From: Symbiodinium natans
Taxonomy: Eukaryota; Sar; Dinophyceae; Suessiales; Symbiodiniaceae
Length of the DNA: 64,000 nt
Direction of reading: 5' to 3'
NCBI GenBank assembly: GCA_905221605.1
Contig: CAJNDS010002285.1
Location: forward strand, 214,501 to 278,500
Shown: piece by piece, positions 30,584 through 40,992 of the stretch
Numbering within the stretch: the stretch's first letter is position 1
How the letters are laid out: each line of letters begins with the position of its first letter
Translations under genes and position numbers: made by a program
Notes under the pieces: model-generated
What the model was told of the DNA's origin: nothing
The model's input: only the letters and a program-made list of their open reading frames with translations
The model's database searches: none

Positions 30584-33078
30584 TTGGCTCAAGGTCTCGG
30601 CTCAACCCCGGTGGGGTGCACAGGTAGCAGAGCGGTAGCTGTGTGAACCAGCCTCGAGTCCCCTAACTGCTTTGGGTACCAGGCCTGCTTTTTCACAGCC
30701 TTCATTTGTGCCATGTCCAGAGCACCTGTGCAGTCGAGACCCTCGCTGCCAACAAGTGACGGGTTGGAGTCTTCTCACCCAACTTGCGATGCAGAGAGCC
30801 AGAAGGAAGGCACGGCCAGACTGGAGGGCGCAGCAGCCCGGCTTGGGGAACTCTTCCCTTATGCGAGTCCTCTTACAGCCGGCTGTGGAGTTTCTCCAGC
30901 TTTGGAAGACCAGGTAAGAAGCTCGAGCAACCTGGCAAGTGTAGAGCGAACTTGGGCCCATAGAGCCAATTGTGGTCCCAGCCAAAGTAGGACTTTCCAC
31001 CAAGCACTCTGCTTTCGCTGGCATCACAAGGGCCGGAAAGAGTGGCTGCTCCTCTCCGAGGACAGCAGCGTGTATTTTGTTCGCACCAGCAAATCCGGCA
31101 AAACAGTCCGAGCCGGACCTTGTGGGCAATGGAGATGCATGGAAGACCCAGCAGAGCTCCACGGGGGAACGGGAGGCGACCCGCCCGTGCAGTGGCTTCG
31201 CCTTTTGAACTTCAATTGCACTGGCTGTGGTAACATTCCAACCCATACCCTCAACTTCGTGCCTGGTCCTGGGGAAAGGCAACCAGCGATCTTGTATGGA
31301 GAGGATGGAAGACGCATCGAGCTCCAATGTGCCCTTTGTCTTGAAAACTTCCTGGAGTGCACGTGGAGCTGGCCGAGCTTTGATCAAGCAGTCAGGAGAC
31401 AGGTGTTTCTGGACGATGCCTCCCTGGCTGACTTGCGTCAGTTAGGTCACCAAGGTACGGAGCCCGTAGAACCTTCGCTGGCGCCGCTGTCTTCTGCAGC
31501 CAGCGCACATGGCTGGACCTTCCTTGAGGAAGGGTGTTCTCAGGATCTAGACTCCCCAGAAGAAGCGTGCAGCAGTGATTGGCTTGTGTGTGGCTTTGAA
31601 GACTTGGGAGACATCCCCTGGGAGGTTTGACCTAATACGGCCCCAACCCACTCAAATTGCAGGAGCTATGCCCTGCCAGAATCAAGGGTGAGATGCTCAC
31701 CCTCCGGAATCCCACTGTCACGGGTAGAGTTCCTCCCCGTTCAATCATTGACGGTCCTTTGAGTCCGTTCCCAAACTGAGTGCCACAGGGCACCAAGGAT
31801 AATCTTGCATTGATTTGGGTCATTTAATGATCGCATAAGGATGCAGGTTGTAAGAATGCAAGCAGACAAGTGCTCAGTCCCGGCACGCACCCAGATCCAT
31901 CCGTCGGAATATTTCGCAGTTGTTCCGATGGACTCCCTGCAGGACAGGCCGCCTTGACGCGGCTTAGTTCAGCCTGACACCGGTTCGGCCCCCTTGCTCG
32001 GTCTGTGCAGCAGACCGCTGAACCGGGTTTTTGGGCTCAGGTGCTTGTGGGTACTCACAGGCCCAACACGGGGTTCTCGCAAACACAGCGCACGAAAGGA
32101 AAACGTTAGAACCGGTCCCTGTTGATCCTCACAGGTTGATGAGGGGAGGGTAGCGCGCTGAGGTGTGGCAGGAACGGACGAGGATCCTAGTACGCCGACC
32201 GTATGAGGTTTAGGGCATTTCCCTGCATCAGTTTGGGGTTACCCGTGTTTGGCCTGCCGAGTGCTTCCTTTGTGTGTACCTGCAGGGTGTTTTTGTTTTT
32301 CTCCTGGTGGTGCAAGCCCATCCAGGAGGAAGCCTAGCGGCAGGCTTTGTTGTTAGGGACCAAAGCTTGGGCTGACGGACAGCCAGAGGCACCAGATGTG
32401 GAGGTTAAAGGCTGTGGCTCGGTGCCTGAAAGCCTGCCAAACTGAGATGCCCAAATCAACCAAGCCCTCCCTGCGTGCAAGTGGTATGGGTTCCTCTGGA
32501 GCCGCTGAGGTTGAACCAGTTAGTAAGAGCGAGAAAGCTGGTTCCCCTCCCTGGTGAGTAAGTGCGAGAAAGCCAGGTCAGCAAACGGGGCCAACAGGAA
32601 CTCAGTGCTGCTGCGGCATGAGTTTCTGGGGCCTAGGTTAGTAAGGGCGAGAAAGCCTAGGCCTGCGCCGGAGGTTGGCGACTTTGCCAAGCCACTTGCG
32701 TTCAGTTTAGTACAGGCATTGCCCATTTATCGGTTCCAGACCTTTTGCCTTTTCTGAGTGAGCCGGAAGTGGGTGAGTTTCTCCCCTGTACTGGCAGGGC
32801 TGATAGGGTAGGCAGTACAGACCAGGCAGTTCAACCTGCAGAACATTTTGCCTAGGGCTTTGTACAGTGCCAAACCAGTGAGTAGCCGTAGGCCGCCGAG
32901 CTTCTCGCGGAACTGGTTAAGCCCTCAATGCTTTCTCTCGGTGTCCCTGCACATAGTTCGGCCGTGTTAAGCAGGCCAAGGACACCTCGAGAGTTTTCCT
33001 TTTCTGTGCATAGTTAATACCTTCCGGAACTTCGGTTCCGAAGAGCCTAACCTGGCTAGCGACGCAGCCGCTTTCGAG
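30584..33078 (+). mobile_element. Spliced-leader unit 5 of array 1
   Basis: It starts TTGGCTCAAGG. AGTAAG-loop hairpins at 32513-32663. Its 5' half is close to units 2 and 3 and its 3' half to unit 4, which suggests exchange between units. Confidence 0.88.
30713..31630 (+). CDS. Unrecognised 305-residue protein (unit 5)
   Basis: Full length, with the same core. The ATG is preceded by TTTGTGCC rather than TTTGAGCC, so a TGA in the leader is lost in this copy. Confidence 0.65.
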   Translation: MSRAPVQSRPSLPTSDGLESSHPTCDAESQKEGTARLEGAAARLGELFPYASPLTAGCGVSPALEDQVRSSSNLASVERTWAHRANCGPSQSRTFHQALCFRWHHKGRKEWLLLSEDSSVYFVRTSKSGKTVRAGPCGQWRCMEDPAELHGGTGGDPPVQWLRLLNFNCTGCGNIPTHTLNFVPGPGERQPAILYGEDGRRIELQCALCLENFLECTWSWPSFDQAVRRQVFLDDASLADLRQLGHQGTEPVEPSLAPLSSAASAHGWTFLEEGCSQDLDSPEEACSSDWLVCGFEDLGDIPWEV

Positions 33079-33090
33079 TGATATATGTGA

Positions 33091-33611
33091 CCCTCCTAGT
33101 TTCCCAGTTGACACGTGATGTGCACTTGAGTTGTCTGCTATGAGTGTGAAGCATAGGCACGAGGACATGTCAGGCAGTGCAGATTTCTTTTGGCTTTGTG
33201 AGACCTTGTTTTGAGTGGGAAGAACCGTTTTCTGTTCGTTTTCTCGAAACTCGTTTGTCGGAACTCGTTTCCTGTTTGTGACCTGGTATTTGGTGACCAG
33301 AAGTGACTCAAGCCAGTTTAGGTCTGCACAGAGCTCAGCAGAGCACCTAAGAGGTGCTAGGAACCTACCCACAGTGTTTAGGAGTAGAAGTTCCATGGCT
33401 GAGTGTTTTTACCTGAAGTACCTTTGTTTTCCCATGTCTGGCAGACAGTGTTTGAAGCTGGAGAGCCGTGCTCGCATTGGCTCAAGACGAGCGGAGCTCG
33501 AGAAGCTGTGAACAGCGCAGTGAAAAGAGTCCGCACTTCGTGCTGTGAGGGTTGAGTGTAGTCTTGACCTGAGGTCCCTTAGGCCCCGTAGCTGTGCCAC
33601 GAGTTTCAACG
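33091..33611 (+). repeat. 3' LTR of copia B, right part after the array
   Basis: It continues from TGATATATGTGA (33079-33090) with CCCTCCTAG and ends GTTTCAACG. It contains ATTGGCTCAAG at 33476-33486, a spliced-leader-like string, 125 bp before the LTR end. The last 170 bp match the 5' LTR remnant at 9774-9859 apart from the deletion there. The LTR without the array would be about 535 bp. Confidence 0.85.
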
Positions 33612-34899
33612 CTTGCACTCGTGGCGCACCGGTGCCATTCTCGGCTGGGAGGGGCCCAGAGGGGCGTTTAAGAACGCCAGGCCAAAAACCATGGTGGGTG
33701 GCACGAGCAAGCAATTGGTATGCAAGGTGCTGAAGACGGAAAACAGGCAGACAGGAAAGCGAGCTCAACCGAAGAAAAAACACCTCGTAGCTGCCCAGGG
33801 TGGTAGTGGCAATTCTGCAAGATGCATGCAATGTTACCGGGAGCGCAATTATATACGCTGTCCGATGTGGCCAGTAAGTACATTATGCCACGCCACACTT
33901 CACTAAACCCATAGCGCGCAGAGTTTGCAACCCCCATTGCTGCCACTCAAGGCATCCGCATCCATCTATCTTCCTTAACTGGAGGGCAAGTCCCTTGGAC
34001 CAACAGCGGTGGATAAGCTGGAGAGCAGCCCCAACCAATTTGGAGAACTTTACATCGGCATCCAAGTGTGCACGAATGGAGACCGTGCCAGCCAGCTGCA
34101 CAATGCAAAAGGCGATACGAGCCAAGAATCTTTCTAAAATGATCCGGCGCCAAATCCAGACAGGACAGAAGGCCATTGCGCGAGTTAAGGGTCAGTGCGC
34201 CCATAACGAGCGCTTGAGCAAAATAACTGTCACGCATGTGCCAACTATATTCGGATGGGGAAGGGTAGGTGATCACAATGTTAGCAGTGATCAAACAACG
34301 AAGCAAATAACAGAGGAGCACGTAAAGGTACGAATACCACAATCGGCAATAAAGCCCACCGAGCACAAAGTACAAGGGGCAACCACACCCTCAATCAGTG
34401 GACACATTGGCACATAAAATATCTTTGCTGTTCAAAGCCCAAGCCTGCCAAAAACTTTCATTCTGCAATGACTCTGCGCAACCGCAGAAAACGACAAAGC
34501 CACGTTGGTCTCCTATCCACAGAAAGCACCGACAAAGACCTGCAGCTCAAATGGCGGACCAGCAGCATTGCCAGGACGAAGTCCAAGTTACGGGAAGTCG
34601 GGCGACCCCGCTTTCAGGGCCGCAAAACACAAGCAAGTCTTCGTCAGGACGGACCTCCACAGTTGCAGTTTAGCCTTACTGCAGCATTACAAAGATGAGC
34701 GTGCAACTGCTTCGGACAAGCCCCGTGCGCTCAGCGCGACGCTGCCCAAAGTTACTGGAACAAGGGCAGGGACGCAGCCAACGAGATCCGGTTGCTTGGG
34801 CCCACAGGCTTAAATTCGGTAAAACGGGGCCGTCTCGCGGTCCCAAATGTGGTGCCGCCAAAATGGACCCAGCTCCCGCTGGGGGCATACAGAGAAGCA
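33612..34899. other. Spacer between copia B and copia A2
   Basis: Lower GC than its surroundings. It holds several short, unconvincing ORFs on both strands and no repeat of other parts of the window that I can see. It may be a piece of the older host sequence. One possible exon is listed separately. Confidence 0.4.
33691..33906 (+). CDS. Hypothetical 71-residue ORF, possible exon
   Basis: Basic, with CMQCYRERNYIRC. A GTAAGTA donor-like string at 33872-33878 lies inside the frame, so this could be an exon ending there. No family recognised; it could be chance. Confidence 0.15.
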   Translation: MVGGTSKQLVCKVLKTENRQTGKRAQPKKKHLVAAQGGSGNSARCMQCYRERNYIRCPMWPVSTLCHATLH

Positions 34900-35415
34900 T
34901 GAGAGTTTTTCTGCTGCATGACTTGGCATGAGCATGTTTGGTTTTGCCCAAAGTCCCTAAAGCATGTTTGGGTTGACTACGACACATGTCTTGTCTTGTT
35001 GGCATGGCCTAGGATGAGTTTTGAAGCACTTGGAACTGCTTGAGAGCAGTAGTGAGGAAGTGCGTGTCAGAACTCTGAGGTTCTGTCTTGTTGCAACTCA
35101 CTCCGTGTCCCCGCCACTTCGTTCGTTGCCGTTGGACGTGTAGGATGGGAGTAGGAGTGCAGAGTGGACTCTGAAGCTTCGCTGTTTTGCTGTTCGGAAG
35201 TGACCTGAAGTCCCCGAGGTGTAGACCAAAGCAGTTGCATTGTTCTTTTGCTTTACCTCCTTTGTAGAACAAAGTTGAGATGGAATTCGTAGCTTTTTGG
35301 AGCCCTTAGCTCTTGGAGAGAGCTTGCTGCAAGAACTGAAGCTTGCTGAACACTTTGGTGTTTGGCTCAAGTGCGAAGTGAAAAAGAGACAGCTGCGCGA
35401 GCTCTGCTTTTCACA
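34900..35415 (+). repeat. 5' LTR of copia A2
   Basis: 516 bp, TGAGAG...TTCACA, near-identical to 9153-9667 (reversed) and 58827-59343. TTTGGCTCAAG at 35361-35371 is 44 bp before the primer-binding site. Confidence 0.92.
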
Positions 35416-35427
35416 TGGTAGCGGAGC
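35416..35427 (+). other. Primer-binding site of copia A2
   Basis: TGGTAGCGGAGC directly after the LTR. Confidence 0.88.
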
Positions 35428-35469
35428 ACTGAGAGTGACTCCAGCGCCTGTGTTAAGTACCTCAACGCC

Positions 35470-37098
35470 ATGGCGACTCCAGAGCAAGGCGGAAGTGTGC
35501 ATGGAAGCCCACAGGGTTCTCCAGTGCACGGGGCGTTGCCTCCTGAGCAAGTCCCCGTCCCTGACAACACTCCCGAGGAGGAAGCCTTGCTGTTTGGAAC
35601 CGGTGAGACTCCGGTAGGACAGCAACCGAACCCCTTTGCTGCCTTTGGAACTCAAGGAGTTCCGACCTCAACGCCAGCGACGAGTTCACAGCCAGTCACC
35701 GCTCCAGGTGGTGGTGCTGTTGGAGAAAGTTTGGTGGTTGAGATGCTGCGAGTAATGCAGCAACAGCAGAGACAGCAGGAAGCCATGATGGACCAGTACC
35801 GGAAGCAGTTGGAACAGAACCAACAGCTTGTGGCAACCATGCTTCGTCGCATGGACAGCGAAGAGAAGAGGAGGAACGATGCCGAACTTGCAGCTGCTGA
35901 GGCTAAAGCCAAGGCGGAAGCCGCAAAGGCATCTGCACCGAGTGACCCGTTCCTCGCTGCGACTTCGTCCACAGGAGGTTCCCTTCCTTCTTCAAGCCCT
36001 AAAGATACTGGAAGTTCATCTGGTGGATACGTTTCCAACCGTGCCGACAAGTACCTTCCACAGCTGCCTGTCATAGCCCACCAGGAGATGGGTAGAGACA
36101 GAATGCGAGAGATTGAGGCTTGGCACGGCTTCCTGGAGACGATGAGTTCATGGTTGGCCCTGCAAGACGAGGCCTACGTGAACGAGCTTCGACTCTGCAT
36201 CAGTGTCAAGGACGAGATCCGACAGGACCGTTTGCCTCCTGACACTGCAGCTCGGTCAGCGAAGTTGTTTTACCTGCTTTCCCAGAGCTTGGCGAAGTGG
36301 GAGCGTGGTTTGGAGTTGCTTCGAAGCTGTAGCAAAAGGCAGAGCATGTCTGCTACCGGCTACGAGGCAGTTCGCACCCTGCACCTCAACTACTCCATTG
36401 TGTCTCGAATGGAGGCCGTCTACGTGAGAGACGGTTGCATGAAGTTGCATGCCCAGTGTTCGGGGCTCAAGAAGCCCATGGACATCATCAGACACTTGGA
36501 GGACGAAATCGCCAAGGCGGAGATCAAGTTGAGCAACTTCCCCGAGTTGAAGCTTTCCGAAGCAGATCGTTGCTCCATCCTGCTGCAGGCCGTTTCACAT
36601 CCGGCGAGACAGTATGTGGCGCTGCACGGCAACGCCAACAGCTGGAGTGAGCTCACGAAGAGCCTCAAATACTTCGAAGAGCAGCTGAGGATGTGCGACG
36701 TGCCGACTGCAGCCAATCGTGGAATGGACGGCAAGCTTTGCGACCATTGCGGCAAGCATGGTCATGTGGCAAAGGATTGTTGGGTCCGACAGCGTGAGGC
36801 TGGAGAGAAGGGCGGCAAAGGCGGCAAGGGAGAGTCGAAGAGGTGGAAAGGGCACTGGAGGCCCCAAAGGACAGAGGTCCCCCACTCCGAAGGGACCTCC
36901 TCGCTCTCCAACGCCGAAAGGAAAGCCCACCTCCAAGGGAGACAAGGGTGCCAAAGGAAAGAAGGGCGAAGGCAAGGGCAAAGGAAAGAAGCAGAAGAAG
37001 AAGAACCGCGCTCGGGCTATGGGAGAACCAGAGTCCGAAGCGGAAGCAGAGCCAACACAGAGTGTGATGGCGATGCGCTTTGCCCAGCGAAGTCCTGA
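35470..37098 (+). CDS. Copia A2 gag
   Basis: 542 codons. The N-terminus is Pro/Gly-rich. Residues about 90-165 contain a Gln-rich then Glu/Lys/Ala-rich probable coiled coil. The capsid-like helical part runs to about residue 410, with YLPQLPVIAHQEMG and the segment (KRQSMSATGYEAV) that A1 has lost. The zinc knuckle CDHCGKHGHVAKDC is at about 424-437. After about residue 457 the frame is shifted by one extra G near 36842, so the last roughly 85 residues are not the native tail. The native tail and protease continue in the frame starting at 36839. Gag builds the particle and binds element RNA. Confidence 0.9.
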   Translation: MATPEQGGSVHGSPQGSPVHGALPPEQVPVPDNTPEEEALLFGTGETPVGQQPNPFAAFGTQGVPTSTPATSSQPVTAPGGGAVGESLVVEMLRVMQQQQRQQEAMMDQYRKQLEQNQQLVATMLRRMDSEEKRRNDAELAAAEAKAKAEAAKASAPSDPFLAATSSTGGSLPSSSPKDTGSSSGGYVSNRADKYLPQLPVIAHQEMGRDRMREIEAWHGFLETMSSWLALQDEAYVNELRLCISVKDEIRQDRLPPDTAARSAKLFYLLSQSLAKWERGLELLRSCSKRQSMSATGYEAVRTLHLNYSIVSRMEAVYVRDGCMKLHAQCSGLKKPMDIIRHLEDEIAKAEIKLSNFPELKLSEADRCSILLQAVSHPARQYVALHGNANSWSELTKSLKYFEEQLRMCDVPTAANRGMDGKLCDHCGKHGHVAKDCWVRQREAGEKGGKGGKGESKRWKGHWRPQRTEVPHSEGTSSLSNAERKAHLQGRQGCQRKEGRRQGQRKEAEEEEPRSGYGRTRVRSGSRANTECDGDALCPAKS

Positions 37099-37864
37099 AC
37101 TGAGCCTTTCTGAGTCGTCTGAGCGTAGGGTAGGTTTTTCACTCGACAAGCAACGATTGGGACCTGTTAGCAATTCGTTGACTGCAGGGGATGTAGAGCG
37201 CATCTGCGCCAGCTTCCAGCTAGAACCGAGGGACGTCTGGTTAGTGGATTCTGGAGCCACGTGTCATGTGGTTTCCTCGGAACACCTCAGCGGATTCAGG
37301 GTGGTGAAGACTCATGAGAGAGAGGTCACTCTGTACAACGCTTCAGGGGGGAAGATCCCCGTGTCAGGCGTCGTCGACTTAGAGGTCGTCTTCGGTGATT
37401 GTAGCCTTCTTTTGACGGAGGTTCTCGTTGCGGAAGTTACGTTTAACGCCATTAGTCCCTGGGCGGCGGTGGAAAAAGGGTGGAGAACGTATCTCTACAA
37501 AACCGGGTCTAGGTTGTACAAAGGCAAACGCAACGTGAAACTCGTATCCGCTAATCGGGCTTGGTGGGCTTTGAGCGGGGGTCGCCGCCAGAAAGCGGGG
37601 AAAGGTCGTTCTCCACGCAAGCCTTCGGGCTCGGACATGGAAATAGACGCGATTACCTGCCTGCAGGACTCTGTTGTTAAGCCCCAGCCAGGACCGAGCA
37701 TCCTCAAGAAAGCGACGACAGGAGGAAAGAAGGCGGAAGTCGAGAAGCCACAAGGAAGAGAGAGCGGTGATTGCCGGCATGCTTTGCTTGAGACTCCGTT
37801 TGCTTTCTTGTTGCGAGGGTGGTCCCTGAAGTTCCTCAAGAATGCACCGAAAACACCCCGATAG
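36839..37864 (+). CDS. Copia A2 gag tail and protease
   Basis: It begins with the Gly/Lys/Pro-rich gag tail (RGGKGTGGPKGQ) and reaches the aspartic protease motif WLVDSGATCHVVSSEHLSGF at about 37240-37300 with no break, unlike A1. The protease fold continues with PVSGVVDLEV and VAEVTFNAIS. The frame ends at 37862, where A1 and A2 stop resembling each other. Confidence 0.88.
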   Translation, partial: RGGKGTGGPKGQRSPTPKGPPRSPTPKGKPTSKGDKGAKGKKGEGKGKGKKQKKKNRARAMGEPESEAEAEPTQSVMAMRFAQRSPELSLSESSERRVGFSLDKQRLGPVSNSLTAGDVERICASFQLEPRDVWLVDSGATCHVVSSEHLSGFRVVKTHEREVTLYNASGGKIPVSGVVDLEVVFGDCSLLLTEVLVAEVTFNAISPWAAVEKGWRTYLYKTGSRLYKGKRNVKLVSANRAWWALSGGRRQKAGKGRSPRKPSGSDMEIDAITCLQDSVVKPQPGPSILKKATTGGKKAEVEKPQGRESGDCRHALLETPFAFLLRGWSLKFLKNAPKTPR

Positions 37865-38180
37865 TGCCCGAGAACACCCTGAAAGTGCCCGAAATGCCCA
37901 AAGAAGTGCCCAAAGAACAGCCCAAACGAACCCCTCAACTCATTAGGAAGCCTGTTGAAAGGCCCGTGGCATGTTTTGCGGCATGTTTATTGGCATGTTT
38001 TGTGGCATGTTTTATTGGCAGGTGGTGCAGCATGTTTTTCGGCATGGTGTTTTGTGCATGAGGGTTTTATTTTAGAGAACGGCGTCTATACGCCATGCAT
38101 TTTGGAAAGCGCTTTTTCGGCGCACTCCCGTTTTGGACGGTTTGATCTCGAGACCGTGCCTGTTCCTGTAAGTGTTTTGA

Positions 38181-39952
38181 ATGGGTGCGCATCTTGCAAT
38201 GGGGCCTCTCGGGGGGCAATCCAGCGCTCCAAGGCGCTTTGCGGAAAGCCCGACGCCAGCACGTTCTCCAACGGAAGAATTTTACCAAGAAGAGATGCGC
38301 GAGGCCGAGAATCAGGCCGAAGAGGTGGAGCGGATGGCAGCGGCAGAGGAGAAACAAAGAAGGGCTTTAAATGCCCCATTGGTTGCTCATGTTGCCACCG
38401 ACGACGAGCCTCGGAGCGAGGAGCCACCGGTAGTCCTCGATGCTCTTCAAGTTGCTCGTATGGTTCCAGACAACGAGGAAGAGGGCTTCGGTAAAAAAGC
38501 GAATCGGATGCTTCTCCGTTGACGCTGGAGGAACAGAGGGCTTTGATGGACGAGGCCATCACAAGGGCACGACGGATGTTGTGCGATGTCTCTGTCTCTG
38601 TGGAGGCGGGGACGGAACCTCCTCCAAGTTTCAAGCCTCTGGAAACCGAGTCCTGGGGTACTTGGACCGCTGGGCCGACTCGAAAAGAGTTATTCCTGAA
38701 GTGGGAGGCCGCTATCTACGCAGATGCTGGGCAGTACGATGTGTGGGAAAGTCACCACAGGATGGGCGAACCCATCCCTTTGTGTCGGGACTGCTTAGGG
38801 CACCCGATCAATATGCTCAGCAGGGTGGCCCACGACCCCGACTACCTTCCCAAGTACTGCACAGGTGGGGTTTTGCCTGCAATGGACTTAGAGCCGGACC
38901 AAGTCGAGTGTGTCCCGGTTTGCCCTGGATACGTTTCGATGAATTCGTGCTCGTGGGCCCATGGAATTAAACCCCCGGAACGGTGCTACATCCTACAGGA
39001 GCCCAAGGATCTGGAAAGATACTTTGGTCCAAAACGCTTCGCGGAGGTAGAAATCCTCACGACAGAGCTCTTGGATGCCCATTACAAGATTTTGGACGAC
39101 CTCAACGAGGCCGAAAGTCTTCGAGGATTCGGTGTAACGGAGGAGATGGTGAACAAGGCCCTCGAAGAGGTGTCTTCTTCACTTACCAGTGGTGCCTCAT
39201 TCCACCCTCATGTTCGGCCGAATTCCAATGTGCATACGCTCATTTACAAGTACCTACTTCGAGCAGCACGAGTGCTTCGTGTGCACAGCCTTCACAGCCA
39301 TCAGTACTACGACATCGAGGCTACCCTTTTGGAGCCACCAGATGGAGTGCAAGGATGGCACGTGGATGTGTGTTGGGATCTTCTGGGTCGACAGCTTCGA
39401 AGCAGGGCCCTCGAATTCCACAAGATGGCAGAAGATCGTCGAGCAAAGCGTGCTCAACGTCCAAAGGCGCGACCTGCGCCACCACAGCTCGAAGAAGATC
39501 CTACCTCGGAAGAGGAAGAGGACGTCGATTCGTCCATCCTCAAGGAATACACCGAGCTGGGGTGGTACGTGCAAAAGGTGCTCGAGGAAATTCGTGGTGG
39601 AAATTTGGCGCCATCTCCGAAGATCTACTTGGAAGGCCAAATGGTGAATGCCCCCTCGACTCATGGAGGTACACAGAGGCCGGCGGAACCACCTTCACCG
39701 GCAATGGTGCCACGGGAGCCGCCTTCACCATCAGGAGTTTTGGCTCCACCGGAACCACCATCACCCGCGGAATCCATGGCGCCACCTCTACCTCCACCAG
39801 TTCCTCGGTTCAAAATGCCTCAAAGGCCTCCACGTCCTTTGAGCGGAGAAGGGAACTATTCGGTGTGGGATCTCCTAAACACACCTGTGGAGCCGAGGTA
39901 TCGGATCGCGGTCGTTCCAGAAGCCCACGAAGGCTGCGACATTCGGATGTAG
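38181..39952 (+). pseudogene. Accessory ORF of copia A2, one frameshift
   Basis: A first frame from the ATG at 38181 (113 codons, charged, Ala/Glu-rich) ends at 38522. A second frame is open from 38495 to 39952 (about 485 codons). The A6 run at 38493-38498 is the probable slip point, since FGKK then joins SESDASPLTLEEQ. The central part has CRDCLGHP, CTGGVLP, CPGYVSMNSCSWAHG, possibly metal-binding, and ERYFGPKRFAEVEI. The last 100 residues are Pro/Ser-rich (PPSPAM, PPEPPSP, PPLPPPVPRF). No family recognised. It sits between PR and IN, where A1 has a minisatellite, and looks like captured cargo. Confidence 0.55.
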
Positions 39953-40340
39953 TAAGCGATGCAAGGGCCGCTATAAGCGAGGCCGAAGCCGCTCTTCGCT
40001 AAAAGCGAAAATGAGGCAATGCTCTTCCGTTGCGCCGCATCGTTGTTTTGCGCCCCGACAAGCAAAAAGAGAACCGGCTCGGAGACACGAGCAAGTAGGT
40101 CATTTTGAGTGGCATGAAAATTTGACATGTTGTGGCTTGAGCTTGGCATGTTTGACTTGTCGTGGCATGGAAACATTTTGGCTTGGAAACATTAGCCTTG
40201 AGGCCCCAGGAGTTAAAAGGCATCTAGTGGTAGGACCCCTAGGAGAAATTGGAGGTTCAAAGCCCCGAGTAGAAAGAACCCCTTTCCGCCTTCACGCCAG
40301 GCGGTCCGCTAAAATTCCAGGATTGATCATCGACGTCGCG

Positions 40341-40988
40341 ATGGTGTTCCTCATCCTGATCTTCAGTGCCTTGGTTGGGGTCGTTGTTTCGGGTCTTTGG
40401 AAATTGCTCGAAAAGTGTTTTCAGAGAGGCTCCAAGAGAGCACCTGAGATGAGTAAAATAAAGCACCGAAAAGGAGGATGTTGGATTCGTATTCGCACCC
40501 GAAAATGCTTCAAGCGTGTTTGCGTAGAACGGATCTTGTTGGTTGGTAGAAAAAGCCCAAAAGCCCCAACTAAGGGAAAGCCCAAAACCTTAAAGTTGTT
40601 GGCTTGTGTGCGGCATGTTTGGCATGTTTTGGCATGGTGTCTTGACGTGGCATGCTGTGTGTTGAAGGGAAATGATGAGAAAGTGCCGGAAGGAGGCTTA
40701 AAGCAGCCATTGACTGGGCATCTGCGGATGCTCAGAGGGCTGCCCCTTCCAGGAAGTGGCACAGGCTCTGATCCCTTGATCTTGGATCGTGATGATGTTG
40801 AACCGTCGTCTTCGTTAAACCAACCGAATCGTTCCCCACAAAACCCGGAACAACCTCCTGAAGCCCCAATTTCACAAGGAGAGGAGATTGAAGAAAGGAT
40901 CCCGTTGCGTAGCCACGCACTCCAGGTACATCGATCCCGAGGTCATTTTCCCTATGATGTGAACTGCGAAAGCTGCTGCTCTAGCAAA
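40341..40988 (+). pseudogene. Copia A2 linker and start of integrase
   Basis: Here similarity to A1 resumes with MVFLILIFSAL.GVVVSGLW, a hydrophobic stretch long enough for a membrane helix, then a basic region. Next come a Pro/Asn/Gln-rich linker and the integrase zinc motif H-x5-H...CESC (about 40920-40980). An 11-bp deletion then puts the rest of integrase in another frame. The same hydrophobic stretch is in A1, so it belongs to the family. Confidence 0.8.
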
Positions 40989-40992
40989 GGCC

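Larger units (their letters stand above)
9774..33611 (+). mobile_element. Ty1/copia retrotransposon B with nested insertions
   Basis: The order on the plus strand is remnant 5' LTR, primer-binding site, gag (with an internal inversion), zinc knuckle, PR, accessory region, IN, RT, RNase H, extra C-terminal domain, polypurine tract, 3' LTR. Two large insertions interrupt it: a foldback/TIR element at 16381-18216 in RT, and the five-unit array at 20656-33078 a few bases into the 3' LTR. The 3' LTR continues at 33091 and ends GTTTCAACG at 33611. That is the same end that precedes the primer-binding site at 9860, which ties the two sides of the array together. Confidence 0.88.

Noticed and set aside
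33883-34417. Overlapping 97-142 codon ORFs on both strands in the A2-B spacer
   Set aside because: No motif, no repeat support, no clear start, and each overlaps others on the opposite strand.
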